The notes beneath the pieces were generated by a model. The model did no database searches. It saw only the letters and a program-made list of their open reading frames with translations, and was not told the origin of the DNA. 64,000 bases of DNA, taken from contig NZ_BMZE01000001.1 in NCBI RefSeq assembly GCF_014652635.1, positions 363,293 to 427,292 of the forward strand, read 5' to 3'. Positions 27,439 through 37,439 of the stretch are shown here, piece by piece; positions within the stretch are counted from its first letter, which is position 1, and every line of letters starts with the position of its first letter. A program made the position numbers and the translations under genes. The stretch comes from Devosia pacifica. Lineage in GTDB: Bacteria > Pseudomonadota > Alphaproteobacteria > Rhizobiales > Devosiaceae.

Positions 27439-27957
27439 CTATGCTCTCTTTTCTTGAGTATCGGCGTTGTCGCCTAGGCCGACAGGGCCTGGCGCCAGAT
27501 GCATTTCATAAAAGGCGGACCACGGGTTCTCTGGATAGTCCAGTACCGGTCCTCGCGCGGAAAACCCGTAGCGGCTATAAAGGCGATGAGCCCCGGCAAA
27601 GCCTTCACCGGTCCCCGTCTCGAGGACGAGATGTGTGACCGAGCGATTTGCCGCCTCGTCTACAATGGCCTGTAAAATTTCCCGTCCTACGCGCTGCCCT
27701 CGCACAGATGGTGCGGTATACATGCGCTTGACCTCTGCGACCCCGCCTTCGTGCAAACGAAGCGCGCCAATGCCCACGGCTTCACCGGCCCCGTCTCGCG
27801 CCACGAACACGGTGGTTTCCGGACCGGCCATTTCCTCGACAGTCATCTTGAACTGAAATTGCGGCGGAGACAGCGGCATCAGGTGGGCGTTGAGTTGGTC
27901 GACCAGCCGGCGCACATCGTCCTGCAGCGGAGTTTCGATGGCAATGCTGACCGCCAT
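27439..27957 (-). CDS. GNAT family N-acetyltransferase between gatC and gatA
   Basis: A 172-residue GNAT protein. [20 protein letters not shown] contains the R/Q-x-x-G-x-G acetyl-CoA loop, and [23 protein letters not shown] is the usual C-terminal motif. The acceptor is unknown. It begins 2 bases after gatC and ends 2 bases before gatA, so it is translated within the amidotransferase transcript. Tight packing suggests shared expression; a functional tie to tRNA amidation is not shown. Confidence 0.88.
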   Translation of the reverse strand: MAVSIAIETPLQDDVRRLVDQLNAHLMPLSPPQFQFKMTVEEMAGPETTVFVARDGAGEAVGIGALRLHEGGVAEVKRMYTAPSVRGQRVGREILQAIVDEAANRSVTHLVLETGTGEGFAGAHRLYSRYGFSARGPVLDYPENPWSAFYEMHLAPGPVGLGDNADTQEKRA

Positions 27958-27959
27958 AG

Positions 27960-28247
27960 TTACTCGACCACCTTCGGCACCATGAAGAAATTGTCCTCGC
28001 TCAGCGGCGAATTGGCAGCGATGCGCTCGGCATAGCCACCATCGGTCACCTTGTCTTGGCGCAGGCGCAGACTCATCGGCATCACGGAGGTCATCGGCTC
28101 GACGCCTTCGACATCGACTTCGCCGAGTTGCTCAACGAAACCGAGAATGGCATTCAGCTCTTCGCGATACGCCTCGACTTCGTTTTCCTCGATGCGAATG
28201 CGGGCAAGGCGTGCAATGCGCTTCACGGTGGCAGCGTCGACCGACAT
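27960..28247 (-). CDS. gatC: Asp-tRNA(Asn)/Glu-tRNA(Gln) amidotransferase subunit C
   Basis: A 95-residue protein with GatC features: [20 protein letters not shown] at the start, [22 protein letters not shown], and the C-terminal [17 protein letters not shown]. GatC wraps around GatA and GatB and is needed for a stable complex. Length is typical. It heads the minus-strand unit gatC-GNAT-gatA, about 85 bases after the degenerate hydrolase-like gene. Confidence 0.95.
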   Translation of the reverse strand: MSVDAATVKRIARLARIRIEENEVEAYREELNAILGFVEQLGEVDVEGVEPMTSVMPMSLRLRQDKVTDGGYAERIAANSPLSEDNFFMVPKVVE

Positions 28248-28333
28248 GCTGGTTATCCTTGGATCTTGCGGCTGGATGATCGCTGCGCTTTTAGCAATGA
28301 GGCGCGCATTTATGCAATGGCCGACAGTCTGAC

Positions 28334-28864
28334 CTAGATCTCAAGGGCAAGCCCCTTTTCCATGGCCAGCAGCGCCGTGTCCTCCAGCAGCTCGCGCAAA
28401 TCAGCAAAGGCGGCCTCGACATCTCCGGCTTCGCCCGCAAGCACAAGCACCTTCGGTGGCAGCGTGCCGAGCAGGCCGCGCCCCCGACGCATAAGCGCTT
28501 CGCCGTCTCCGAACAGTACGACGACGGCGTCGAGGATCCATCGGCCGGGCGCTTCCACGTCTCCTGTGACGATCAGAAGCGTTTTCTCGCCCGGGGCGTC
28601 TATCAGAATCGCGCCGCCGGCGTCGAACAACTGCACATCGGGCGCGGTGTCGTCTTCCAGCGCCGACCCCCGACGTGCAGGCCGCCAGTTCTTCAAGTTG
28701 GCAACAGCCAGGGATCGCGGAGCTTTAAGAGGCAGTTCGCGATCGGCGGCACCCAAAAGCTCCGTGCGCTCGATGCCGTGCTCCGCACCATCCGCGTCGG
28801 TTACAATCACCTCTCCGCCGATATGCAGACGCAGCGTCGTGCCGCCAAACCAGGTGAGCTTCAT
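28334..28864 (-). CDS. MBL-fold-like protein lacking metal-binding motif
   Basis: A 176-residue protein that opens like UlaG/UPF0173-type beta-lactamase-fold hydrolases ([23 protein letters not shown]) but has no HxHxDH motif, and GG replaces the usual GH. Later strands ([38 protein letters not shown]) fit a shortened fold. It is probably a non-catalytic derivative; in related genomes a metal-dependent hydrolase often sits here between ruvX and gatC. The start at 28864 is chosen because an upstream extension would run antisense through ruvX. Confidence 0.65.
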   Translation of the reverse strand: MKLTWFGGTTLRLHIGGEVIVTDADGAEHGIERTELLGAADRELPLKAPRSLAVANLKNWRPARRGSALEDDTAPDVQLFDAGGAILIDAPGEKTLLIVTGDVEAPGRWILDAVVVLFGDGEALMRRGRGLLGTLPPKVLVLAGEAGDVEAAFADLRELLEDTALLAMEKGLALEI

Positions 28865-28951
28865 CGCGACAAATCCAATAAAACGCCTCGCCAACCGGCC
28901 ACTGAGGCTATAGGCACAAACCTGAGATAATGACGTAGCAGGTCGTACATA

Positions 28952-29401
28952 GTGGACAACCCCCTCGCCGAACTTCCTGCCGCAGGCAAACTGCTGGGGC
29001 TCGATCTTGGCACCAAAACTATAGGGGTCGCGGTGTCCGATGCCCTGCGCTATTCGGCCACGCCGCTCGAGACCATCAAGCGTATCAAGTTCTCGAAGGA
29101 TGCCGAGCGCCTGCTTGCAATATTGGAAGAGACAAAGTCCGTCGGCATCGTTCTCGGCATGCCGCTGAACATGGACGGCTCCGAAGGCCCGCGAGCCCAA
29201 TCCACCCGTGCGTTTGCAAGAAACCTTGCGCAAAAGACATCGCTTCCCCTGGCCTTCTGGGACGAGAGGCTGTCGACCAGCGCTGTTACTCGAATGATGA
29301 TTGAAGCCGACCTCCGTCGTGACCGGCGCGCCGAAGTGGTCGACAAACTTGCGGCAAGCTACATTCTGCAAGGCGCACTGGACAGGCTTCGTCACGCCTG
29401 A
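28952..29401 (+). CDS. ruvX: putative pre-16S rRNA nuclease / Holliday junction resolvase-like (YqgF)
   Basis: A 149-residue RNase H-fold protein. [17 protein letters not shown] carries the first catalytic aspartate, [17 protein letters not shown] is the family's central motif, and [11 protein letters not shown] plus [13 protein letters not shown] supply the remaining acidic residues. YqgF/RuvX processes the 5' end of 16S rRNA in E. coli. The start is a GTG at 28952. It is divergent from the MBL-like gene. Confidence 0.92.
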   Translation: MDNPLAELPAAGKLLGLDLGTKTIGVAVSDALRYSATPLETIKRIKFSKDAERLLAILEETKSVGIVLGMPLNMDGSEGPRAQSTRAFARNLAQKTSLPLAFWDERLSTSAVTRMMIEADLRRDRRAEVVDKLAASYILQGALDRLRHA

Positions 29402-29482
29402 GGCGATGTCGTCCGCCTAGCGTGTTGATTAGGCACGCGCCCTCGTTTATGCCGCAGCAAACGTGGGAGATCGCGAAGCGGA

Positions 29483-30475
29483 ATGGCCGACATTACAAAC
29501 AATCCTGCGCCAGCAACCTCCATGACTAAAGCTGGCTTTCCGCCCTTCTCTCAGCGGCATCTGCTCGCCATCGGCGACCTTGAGCAACATGAGATCATCG
29601 ATCTGCTCGATCGATCCGAGGCGATGGTCGCCGTCTCGCGCCAGCAGCGAAAGTCACTGTCGACGCTCTCGGGCAAGACCCAGATCAACCTGTTCTTCGA
29701 AAACTCCACCCGCACGCAGTCCTCGTTCGAAATCGCCGGTAAACGCCTTGGTGCGCTTGTGGTGAACATGTCGGTCAAGACCTCATCCGTCGCCAAGGGA
29801 GAGACGCTGATCGATACCGCCGCCACGCTCAACGCCATGCGCCCTGACGTCATCGTCGTCCGTCACGGGGCCGCTGGCGCGGTAGAACTTCTAAGCCAAA
29901 AAGTTGGGTGCTCGGTGATCAATGCCGGCGACGGCGGGCACGAACACCCGACACAGGCCTTGCTGGACGCGTTGACCATCCGGCGGCACAAGGGCCGTAT
30001 CTCCGGGCTCACCGTCGCCATTTGCGGCGATATCGCCAATTCGCGCGTTGCTCGCTCGAATCTTCTGCTGCTTGGCGCCATGAACGTCAGAACCCGAGTG
30101 ATAGCGCCGCGCACGCTCTTGCCGGTCGGCATCGAGAACCTCGCAACCGAGGTGTACACCGATATGAACGAGGGACTGCGCGACGTCGATGTGGTGATGA
30201 TGTTGCGGCTGCAACATGAACGCGCCAGCGGTCGGCTTATACCCTCCACACGCGAGTATTACCGCTTCTACGGTCTCGATGAAGAGAAGCTGGCCAATGC
30301 GAAGCCGGATGCGATCGTCATGCATCCAGGGCCCATGAACCGCGGCGTCGAGATCGATCCGGCCATCGCCGACGGGCCTCGTTCTGTCATCAACGACCAG
30401 GTGGAAATGGGCGTGGCCGTCCGCATGGCGGTGCTCGATGCCTTGCTTCCAGACTCGGAGGGAGGTCAGGCATGA
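29483..30475 (+). CDS. pyrB: aspartate carbamoyltransferase catalytic subunit
   Basis: A 330-residue enzyme of pyrimidine synthesis that joins carbamoyl phosphate and aspartate. The carbamoyl-phosphate loop [13 protein letters not shown] (STRT at 75-78), HPTQALLD, and [13 protein letters not shown] are all present. No pyrI-type regulatory subunit follows; instead pyrC' overlaps by 4 bases (ATGA), the arrangement in which an inactive dihydroorotase homologue holds the complex together. Confidence 0.96.
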   Translation: MADITNNPAPATSMTKAGFPPFSQRHLLAIGDLEQHEIIDLLDRSEAMVAVSRQQRKSLSTLSGKTQINLFFENSTRTQSSFEIAGKRLGALVVNMSVKTSSVAKGETLIDTAATLNAMRPDVIVVRHGAAGAVELLSQKVGCSVINAGDGGHEHPTQALLDALTIRRHKGRISGLTVAICGDIANSRVARSNLLLLGAMNVRTRVIAPRTLLPVGIENLATEVYTDMNEGLRDVDVVMMLRLQHERASGRLIPSTREYYRFYGLDEEKLANAKPDAIVMHPGPMNRGVEIDPAIADGPRSVINDQVEMGVAVRMAVLDALLPDSEGGQA

Positions 30476-31776
30476 ACCGCCCCTTACTGATCGAAAACGC
30501 CCGGATCGTCGATCCCGCGAGCATGACGGATGAACCTGGTTCGGTGCTGGTGGAACGCGGACGCATTACCGCCGTCAATCACCAGGGGCCGGTTGGTGTG
30601 CCGGATGGTGCCGAGGTCATTGATGCAAAAGGCCTCGTTCTTGCGCCTGGCCTCATTGACATGAGGGTGTTCACCGGCGAACCCGGACGTGAGTACCGGG
30701 AGACTTTTGCATCGGCGGGAGATGCAGCGGCGGCCGGCGGCGTTACCAGCTTCGTCATGATGCCCGATACCAACCCGGTGGTCGACGATGCGGCAGTCGT
30801 CGATTTCCTTATTCGGCGTGCAGAGGCGACGTCGAAAGTGCATGTTTTGCCTGCGGCCGCAATCACGCGCGGCCTCAAGGGCGCGGAACTGACGGAATTC
30901 GGACTGCTGAAGCAGGCGGGCGCCGTGTGTGTCGCCGAAGGGCGCAGCGCGCTACAATCGAGCGCTCTTGTCCGGTCTGCGTTTAACTATGCCGCGAACT
31001 TCGATCTGCCGGTCGTCCATCAACCGCAGGATTTCGGACTTGCTGCTGACGGAGTTATGAACGAGGGGCTGTTTGCAACAGTGCTCGGCTTGCGCGGCAT
31101 TCCGGCAGAAGCGGAAACCATCCCGCTTTCGCGCGATCTGCAGCTGGCGGCCCTGACGGGAGCCAGATATCACGCTGCGCAAATTTCCGTAGCGTCAGCT
31201 GCAAGCCTGATCCGGGAGGCGAAGCGCCGATCCCGCAAGATCACCGCCGGCGTTTCCATCAACAACCTTTCGCTCAATGAGAACGACGTGGGGCGCTACC
31301 GGACCTTCTTCAAGCTGTCACCGCCTTTGCGCGCCGAAGAAGAGCGCCAGGCGATGATCGAGGCTCTGCGCTCGGGCGTCATCGACACGATCCATTCCGA
31401 TCACGACCCGCAGGACACGGAAGTGAAGCGGCAGCCATTCGCCGAAGCTTCCGTTGGCGCCATCGGTCTCGAAACCTTATTGGCGGCGGCGCTTCGGTTG
31501 GTCCACAGCGGCGATGTCGACCTGATGACGGTCTTGCGGGCGATGACCATTCGTCCCGCCGAAATTCTAGGGCTCGAGGCAGGTCGCATTCACCCCGGCG
31601 CGCCGGCGGATCTCGTACTGTTCGATCTCGATTATCCCTGGCAGGTGCAGGAACAGCGTTTCCTGTCTCGCTCACGCAATACGGCCTTTGAAGGCGCGCG
31701 ACTTGCTGGCAAGGTAATGCGCACGATCGTGGCCGGCCAGACCGTGTTCGTGCATGCGGAGGAGAGCCCCACTTGA
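30472..31776 (+). CDS. pyrC': inactive dihydroorotase homologue (PyrC')
   Basis: A 434-residue amidohydrolase-fold protein that has lost the catalytic metal ligands. Where active enzymes read DMHVH, this has DMRVF (R65, F67); the later histidine segments are also altered ([15 protein letters not shown]), though the Asp in IHSDHDP stays. Such pyrC' products are needed for assembly of aspartate carbamoyltransferase in pseudomonads. So this gene likely supports PyrB, and a working dihydroorotase must be encoded elsewhere. It overlaps pyrB and plsY by 4 bases each. Confidence 0.88.
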   Translation: MNRPLLIENARIVDPASMTDEPGSVLVERGRITAVNHQGPVGVPDGAEVIDAKGLVLAPGLIDMRVFTGEPGREYRETFASAGDAAAAGGVTSFVMMPDTNPVVDDAAVVDFLIRRAEATSKVHVLPAAAITRGLKGAELTEFGLLKQAGAVCVAEGRSALQSSALVRSAFNYAANFDLPVVHQPQDFGLAADGVMNEGLFATVLGLRGIPAEAETIPLSRDLQLAALTGARYHAAQISVASAASLIREAKRRSRKITAGVSINNLSLNENDVGRYRTFFKLSPPLRAEEERQAMIEALRSGVIDTIHSDHDPQDTEVKRQPFAEASVGAIGLETLLAAALRLVHSGDVDLMTVLRAMTIRPAEILGLEAGRIHPGAPADLVLFDLDYPWQVQEQRFLSRSRNTAFEGARLAGKVMRTIVAGQTVFVHAEESPT

Positions 31777-32381
31777 CCTTTGAGATCACCAACATCTTTG
31801 CAGCAATCCTGGGCTATTTGCTTGGTTCAATTCCATTCGGTCTGCTGCTGACAAGGTTCGCCGGCTTGGGGGACATTCGCTCCATCGGCTCCGGGAATAT
31901 CGGCACGACGAACGTGCTGCGGACCGGTAACAAGGGGCTTGCGGCGGCAACCCTGCTGCTTGATGTCGGCAAGGCTGCTCTTGCCGTGCTCCTCGCGCGC
32001 TATTTCTGGGGCGAGTTGCCGGCAATGATCGCCGGGGTGTTCGCGTTCCTCGGCCACTGCTTTCCGGCCTGGCTCGGCTTCAGAGGCGGCAAGGGTGTCG
32101 CAACCTATATCGGCATCCTGCTGGTGCTGTTCTGGCCCGTCGGGCTGATCTTCTGCGCTGTATGGCTGATCATTGCCTTCGCACAGCGCTACTCGTCTCT
32201 GGCAGCCCTGACAGCCTCAGTCACCGCCCCACTGTTCGCTTACGCCTTCTCCGGCGTGGCGCTCGCCATCACGTGCACCCTCATTACCCTCGTGCTGATG
32301 TTCCAGCACCGCACCAATATTGCGCGCCTGCTCGCGGGGACTGAAACCAAGATCGGCGCCGCGAAAGCAGCGAGAAAGTAG
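31773..32381 (+). CDS. plsY: glycerol-3-phosphate acyltransferase
   Basis: A 202-residue inner-membrane enzyme with about five helices. The three PlsY motifs appear: [30 protein letters not shown] in pieces near residues 18-47, [20 protein letters not shown], and the C-terminal [15 protein letters not shown]. It transfers acyl groups from acyl phosphate to glycerol 3-phosphate, the first step in phospholipid synthesis. The start is a TTG overlapping the pyrC' stop, backed by AGGAG upstream. Confidence 0.94.
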   Translation: MTFEITNIFAAILGYLLGSIPFGLLLTRFAGLGDIRSIGSGNIGTTNVLRTGNKGLAAATLLLDVGKAALAVLLARYFWGELPAMIAGVFAFLGHCFPAWLGFRGGKGVATYIGILLVLFWPVGLIFCAVWLIIAFAQRYSSLAALTASVTAPLFAYAFSGVALAITCTLITLVLMFQHRTNIARLLAGTETKIGAAKAARK

Positions 32382-33512
32382 GTGGCGACCGTACCGGCGC
32401 CCTCCGGACTATCTGCTCATCAACTCACATGCTGGCTGCAGCTCATTCGCAGCGACAATGTCGGGCCGGTCACCTTTCTTCAGTTGGTCAACCGCTTCGG
32501 CTCCGCCGAAGCAGCGCTTGAGGCGCTCCCCGACTTAATGCGCAAGTCTGGCCGGAACGGACGCGTGGCGACGCGAAGCCAGGCGGAAGACGAACGCGCG
32601 GCGCTTGAGCGCATGGGTGGTCGACTGGTGGCCAGTGGGCAACCCGAGTATCCGCCACATCTGCGCTTCATTCCCGGGGCACCGCCGCTGGTCTCCATGA
32701 TGGGCGGGGAACGTCTCGACTGGGAGCATACGGTAGGTGTCGTCGGTGCGCGCAATGCCTCGAGCGCCGGACGAAAAATGACCGCCCTCCTGGCAACGGA
32801 TCTTGGCAGGCTTGGCTACACCGTCGTTTCGGGGCTCGCACGCGGCGTCGACGCGGCAGCACACCGCGCCAGCATGAATACAGGAACGGTGGCAGTTCTG
32901 GCTGGGGGACTCGATCACATCTATCCCAACGAGAACATCCCGCTCGCTCAGGAGATTCTCGACGCAGGCGGCGCAATTCTGACGGAAATGCCTCTTGGAT
33001 GGGAACCAAGAGCGAGAGATTTCCCCAGGCGAAACAGGCTTGTATCAGGATTGTCTCTGGGAGTGGTTGTCGTCGAGGCTGCGAAACGATCTGGCTCGCT
33101 CATTACTGCACGGCTCGCGCTGGAGCAGAACCGCGACGTCTTCGCAGTTCCCGGCTCTCCACTCGACCCGCGCGCCGAGGGGGGCAATGCTTTGATCCAG
33201 CAGGGCGCGCGGCTGATCACCTGCGCCGAGGATATCGTCGAGTCATTGTCTGTCGCGAATCCCGCACGGAGCAGCCTTGCCGACCCTGACTGGATGCCGG
33301 ATGACGAAGCTTCGGAGGTCAACACCGCAAGCTCGGACGACGACCGCTCGCGGCTGGTCGAAGCCCTTAGCGCAACACCCATAGCCGTCGATGATCTTAT
33401 CGATCAGACCGGTATCGGCGCTTCGGCGATGCAGATGCTGCTGCTCGAACTCGATCTTGCTGGCACGATCGAATGGTCGAGCGGGCAATTAGTGGCCCTC
33501 AGATACTCCTGA
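32382..33512 (+). CDS. dprA: DNA-processing protein DprA
   Basis: A 376-residue Rossmann-fold protein that loads RecA onto incoming single-stranded DNA during natural transformation. VGVVGARNASSAGRKM, TVVSGLARGVDAAAHRASM, GTVAVLAGGLDHIYPNEN and DFPRRNRLVSGLS are family blocks. A C-terminal winged-helix segment (ALSATPIAVDDLIDQTGIG) ends the protein. The start is GTG at 32382, directly after the plsY stop, so translation is coupled. Other competence genes are not visible. Confidence 0.94.
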   Translation: MATVPAPSGLSAHQLTCWLQLIRSDNVGPVTFLQLVNRFGSAEAALEALPDLMRKSGRNGRVATRSQAEDERAALERMGGRLVASGQPEYPPHLRFIPGAPPLVSMMGGERLDWEHTVGVVGARNASSAGRKMTALLATDLGRLGYTVVSGLARGVDAAAHRASMNTGTVAVLAGGLDHIYPNENIPLAQEILDAGGAILTEMPLGWEPRARDFPRRNRLVSGLSLGVVVVEAAKRSGSLITARLALEQNRDVFAVPGSPLDPRAEGGNALIQQGARLITCAEDIVESLSVANPARSSLADPDWMPDDEASEVNTASSDDDRSRLVEALSATPIAVDDLIDQTGIGASAMQMLLLELDLAGTIEWSSGQLVALRYS

Positions 33513-33627
33513 CTGGGCCGTCCGCGCGGGCTCGTGAAGAGAGCAAGATTGGGTGCCCGTTGACACCGTCATAGTCCTTCACCATCTTGCGCCACCTTGA
33601 ACACGATAGTTGCGGAACGGATTTGGT

Positions 33628-36255
33628 ATGAAGGTCGTCATCGTTGAAAGTCCGGCTAAAGCCAAGACAATCAACAAGTATTTGGGCAAGGACTATGAGG
33701 TCCTGGCGTCCTTCGGCCACATCCGAGACCTGCCGGCCAAGGAGGGTTCGGTCCGGCCGGACGAAGATTTTGCGATGTCTTGGGAGGTCGATGCGGCCGC
33801 CAAGAAGCGCATCACCGATATCACCAAGGCGCTCAAGGGCGCCGACGAACTGATCCTCGCCACCGACCCGGATCGCGAAGGCGAGGCGATCTCCTGGCAC
33901 CTGCTCGATGTGCTGCGCCAGAAGAAGGCCATCAAGAAAGACACGCCCGTCAAACGTGTGATGTTCAACGCCATCACCAAGGATGCCGTGACCCAGGCCA
34001 TGGCCAATCCACGCGAGATCGATGCACCACTTGTAGACGCTTATCTTGCGCGCCGGGCACTCGACTATCTTGTCGGCTTTACCCTCTCGCCGATCCTCTG
34101 GCGCAAGCTTCCGGGCTCTCGGTCCGCCGGCCGCGTACAGTCGGTCGCGCTGCGTCTTGTCTGCGATCGCGAAGACGAGATCGAAAAGTTCAAGCCCGAG
34201 GAATATTGGTCTGTTGCCGCAAAGCTGAACCAGAAGGGCAAGAGCTTTGAAGCGCGCCTGGCCTCGGTCGACGGCAAAAAGACCGACAAGCTGACAATCA
34301 AGACCGGCGAGAACGCGGCCGAACTGCGCAAGCTGATCGAGAGTGGCAACTTGAACATATCAAGCGTCGACAAGAAGCCGACGCGCCGCAATCCGTACGC
34401 CCCATTCACCACATCAAGCCTGCAGCAGGATGCCTCGTCGCGTCTTGGCCTCAGCCCGTCGCGCACAATGCAGATCGCCCAGCGTCTGTATGAGGACGGG
34501 CTTATCACCTATATGCGTACCGATGCTGTGCAGATGTCTCCTGAAGGCATCGATCAATCGCGGCGCTGTATCGTCAAGGAGTTTGGCGACGAGTATCTCC
34601 CCGAAAAGCCGCGTCTTTATCAATCCAAGGCCAAGAACGCCCAGGAGGCACACGAGGCGATTCGTCCGACTGACCTCTTCAAGCATCCGGATACGCTGAG
34701 AAACCTCGAGGCTGATCAGCAAAAACTCTACGGGTTGATCTGGCGCCGCACCCTGGCGAGCCAGATGAAGTCGGCCGAGATCGAGCGCACGACGGCCGAA
34801 ATCGATGTGAACGTTCCGGGCCGCGCCTTGGGCCTGCGCGCGGTAGGCTCGGTGGTTACGTTCCCCGGTTTTCTCGCGCTTTACGGTGTCGAGGCGAAGC
34901 AGGATGACGGGCGTGACGACGAGAACGAGGACAGCCGCGAGCTGCCGCCATTGGCGGTCGGCGACAAGCCGGACCTCGAAGATGTGCTGACGGAGCAGCA
35001 TTTTACGCAACCCCCTGCCCGTTACACTGAAGCCAGCCTCATCCGGAAGATGGAGGAGCTCGGTATCGGTCGCCCCTCCACTTACGCGGCAACGCTCGGC
35101 ACCCTGAAGGATCGCGATTATGTCCGGCTCGACAAGCGCGCGCTGGTGCCGGAAGACCGGGGCCGCATCGTTACCGCCTTTCTGACGAGCTTTTTCTCCC
35201 GATATGTCGAGTTCGGTTTCACCGCGAGCCTCGAGGAGCAGCTCGACCACATCTCCGCCGGCGATCTCGACTACAAGCAGGTACTGCGCGAGTTCTGGGA
35301 CGATTTCTCGAAGCACACTGCCGAGATCAAGGACCTGCGCGTATCCGAGGTGCTCGACGCGCTGAACGATTTGCTGGCCGACCATATCTTCCCGCCGCGC
35401 GAAGACGGCGCGGATCCGCGACAATGCCCGACCTGCGGCACAGGAACCTTGTCTCTCAAGCTTGGGCGCTATGGCGCGTTCATCGGGTGTTCGAACTACC
35501 CGGAATGCAAGCACACCATGCAGCTCGCGGACGCCGCGACCGGCCAGACAGAGGCAGTGGCTGACGACGCACTCGGGGTCGATCCAGAGAGCGGCGAAGA
35601 GGTATTCCTCAAGAACGGCCGCTTTGGCCCATACGTACAACTCGGTGATGGCAAAGAAGCCAAGCGCACATCGGTCCCCCGTGGTTGGGACACATCGAGC
35701 GTAGACCTCGACAAGGCGCTGCAACTGCTTTCGTTGCCGCGTGAGGTGGGCGTGCACCCTGAGACCGGCAATCCGATCACCGCCGGTATCGGACGCTACG
35801 GACCGTTTGTTCTGCACGACAAGACATATGCCAATCTGCCAGATGTCGAAGAGGTATTCTCGGTCGGGCTAAACCGCGCAGTCGATCTGATCGCGCAAAA
35901 GGCTGCTGGCGGCGGCCGTGGTCGTCGGTCCGCGCCCGCTGCGATCAAGCAATTCGAACACGATGACGGCGAAGTGTCTGTCCGATCCGGCAGATACGGC
36001 CCCTACGTCAATCAGGGCAAGATCAACGCAACCTTACCCAAGGACCTGCCACCCGAAGATGTAACGCTCGAGAAGGCGTTGGAACTGATTGCGGCCAGGG
36101 CCGAAGCAACTGGCAAGACGGTCTCCGGCAAAAAAGCCTCGGCCAAGAAAGCGACAACGAAAAAGACAGCGGCCAAAAAGCCCGCAGCCAAAAAGACCGC
36201 TGCGAAGAAGCCCGCTGCGAAGAAATCTGCCAAGTCTGCAGAGAGTGCCGAATAG
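33628..36255 (+). CDS. topA: DNA topoisomerase I
   Basis: An 875-residue type IA topoisomerase that relaxes negative supercoils. Toprim domain: VVIVESPAKAKTINKYLG at the start and LATDPDREGEAISWHLL. The active-site tyrosine is Y295 in LITYMRTDA. C-terminal part: one four-cysteine zinc ribbon (CPTCGTGTL...CSNYPEC) and two GRYGPFV/GRYGPYV repeat modules, then a lysine/alanine-rich tail of AKK repeats as in many alphaproteobacteria and actinobacteria. The start is the ATG at 33628. Its stop directly abuts that of the convergent dipeptidase gene. Confidence 0.96.
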   Translation: MKVVIVESPAKAKTINKYLGKDYEVLASFGHIRDLPAKEGSVRPDEDFAMSWEVDAAAKKRITDITKALKGADELILATDPDREGEAISWHLLDVLRQKKAIKKDTPVKRVMFNAITKDAVTQAMANPREIDAPLVDAYLARRALDYLVGFTLSPILWRKLPGSRSAGRVQSVALRLVCDREDEIEKFKPEEYWSVAAKLNQKGKSFEARLASVDGKKTDKLTIKTGENAAELRKLIESGNLNISSVDKKPTRRNPYAPFTTSSLQQDASSRLGLSPSRTMQIAQRLYEDGLITYMRTDAVQMSPEGIDQSRRCIVKEFGDEYLPEKPRLYQSKAKNAQEAHEAIRPTDLFKHPDTLRNLEADQQKLYGLIWRRTLASQMKSAEIERTTAEIDVNVPGRALGLRAVGSVVTFPGFLALYGVEAKQDDGRDDENEDSRELPPLAVGDKPDLEDVLTEQHFTQPPARYTEASLIRKMEELGIGRPSTYAATLGTLKDRDYVRLDKRALVPEDRGRIVTAFLTSFFSRYVEFGFTASLEEQLDHISAGDLDYKQVLREFWDDFSKHTAEIKDLRVSEVLDALNDLLADHIFPPREDGADPRQCPTCGTGTLSLKLGRYGAFIGCSNYPECKHTMQLADAATGQTEAVADDALGVDPESGEEVFLKNGRFGPYVQLGDGKEAKRTSVPRGWDTSSVDLDKALQLLSLPREVGVHPETGNPITAGIGRYGPFVLHDKTYANLPDVEEVFSVGLNRAVDLIAQKAAGGGRGRRSAPAAIKQFEHDDGEVSVRSGRYGPYVNQGKINATLPKDLPPEDVTLEKALELIAARAEATGKTVSGKKASAKKATTKKTAAKKPAAKKTAAKKPAAKKSAKSAESAE

Positions 36256-37296
36256 TCAGCCGATTGTGCGCTCGACGACCGATAGCCAGTTGTCGAGCGC
36301 AATCTTTCGCACCAGCGGCTCGCCATAGCCTTTATCGAGCATGGCTTGCAGCAGGTTCGGGACGCCAGCCACATCCTTGATGGGTCGTGGCATCATCGCC
36401 CCATCGAAGTCCGACCCGAGCGCAACGCCATCTTCGCCCAGCGCTTCCAACAAAGCATCAACATGCCGCACCAGGACCTCGAGTTCTGTATCGGCGCGGA
36501 ACTGGCCGTCCTCACGGAGGAAGCCGACAGCGTAGTTCAGTCCGACGACACCCTTGGTCTCGCGTATGGCTGCAAGCTGCCAGTCCAACAGGTTGCGCGG
36601 GTGGGCGCATAAGGCGTGTACGTTCGAGTGCGTCGCTACCAGCGGTTTTTGGCTCGTCGCCGCGACATCCCGAAAGCCGGCAGCATTGAGGTGCGACAGG
36701 TCAATGAGCACACCCAACGCGTTGCACTCCCGAACCAGTGCCTTGCCGGCGTCAGTAAGCCCCGGCCCTATATCCGGATCAGCTGGGAACTTGAACGGCA
36801 CGCCGGTGCCGAACGCGTTCGCGCGGCTCCACGTCAGCCCCAGCGAGCGCAATCCCGCAGCATGCAGCACATGTAGAGAATCGAGTTTTAGATCGATCGG
36901 CTCGGCACCCTCGATGTGAAACAATGCCGCCATCTCGCCGGCAGCGATCGCTTCGCGCAAAGAGCCGGCGTTCCGGCACACGCGCAGGACACCGCTCTGC
37001 TCGATCTTGTAGAGAAGGCGCGCCATACTGTTGATTGAACGCATGGCCGGCTCGAATTCGAGTTCCGCTGGCAACTTACCTTCATTGCGCTCCGTTGCGG
37101 TCAGAGTGCCCGAGGACTTCAACGGGGGTGGGAACATCGCAAAGAAGCCGCCGACCATACCCCCCTCTCGTGCACGCGGAAGATCGATGTCCGTTTTCGC
37201 GTTTCCTTCCACGAACGCCGTTGCGGCGTCATCCCCCTGATCAAGCAGCCGCAACAGCGTATCGTTATGGCCGTCGAAGAATGGAATCGCAGACAC
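36256..37296 (-). CDS. membrane dipeptidase (M19, renal dipeptidase family)
   Basis: A 346-residue binuclear zinc peptidase. FFDGHND at 6-12 gives the first histidine and aspartate ligands, LFHIEGAEP the bridging glutamate, and LIDLSHLN and VATHSNVHALC further ligands; VALGSDFDGAM is also diagnostic. It cleaves dipeptides, and some relatives accept D-amino-acid residues. The start is taken as GTG 37296, with AGAGG seven bases upstream and the family's usual N terminus right after; the in-frame ATG at 37371 gives an unusual extension. It is divergent from rnr. Confidence 0.9.
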   Translation of the reverse strand: MSAIPFFDGHNDTLLRLLDQGDDAATAFVEGNAKTDIDLPRAREGGMVGGFFAMFPPPLKSSGTLTATERNEGKLPAELEFEPAMRSINSMARLLYKIEQSGVLRVCRNAGSLREAIAAGEMAALFHIEGAEPIDLKLDSLHVLHAAGLRSLGLTWSRANAFGTGVPFKFPADPDIGPGLTDAGKALVRECNALGVLIDLSHLNAAGFRDVAATSQKPLVATHSNVHALCAHPRNLLDWQLAAIRETKGVVGLNYAVGFLREDGQFRADTELEVLVRHVDALLEALGEDGVALGSDFDGAMMPRPIKDVAGVPNLLQAMLDKGYGEPLVRKIALDNWLSVVERTIG

Positions 37297-37439
37297 TGGG
37301 AACCTCTCGAAGTTGTTAGGAGGATTTGCCACAATCTCTCCTGCGACTTCAATGCGGGGCATGTCGAGCACCTAATAGACCCCGGCTGGCAAAACGAGCT
37401 GATCGCTCCTATCTTAAGTGAATTCAACGAAGCGAGCTT

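Noticed and set aside
28865-29395. Long minus-strand reading frame that would add 177 residues to the MBL-like protein
   Set aside because: It lies wholly antisense over most of ruvX; only the part from 28864 on resembles a protein family.
34414-35817. 467-codon open frame on the minus strand
   Set aside because: It is the antisense of topA, whose sense frame has all topoisomerase motifs; long antisense frames are normal in GC-rich DNA.
36140-36240. Repetitive stretch that could be taken for a short tandem-repeat array
   Set aside because: It encodes the lysine/alanine-rich tail of topoisomerase I, a known low-complexity feature of the family.
36268-36300. GCGCTCGAC/GTCGAGCGC inverted repeat at the topA-dipeptidase junction as terminator
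   Set aside because: It lies inside the dipeptidase coding end and lacks a T-run on either strand; it may slow transcription but cannot be called a terminator.
37297-37371. Upstream start for the membrane dipeptidase
   Set aside because: The added 25 residues are not family-like, while GTG 37296 has a good ribosome site and the usual N terminus.
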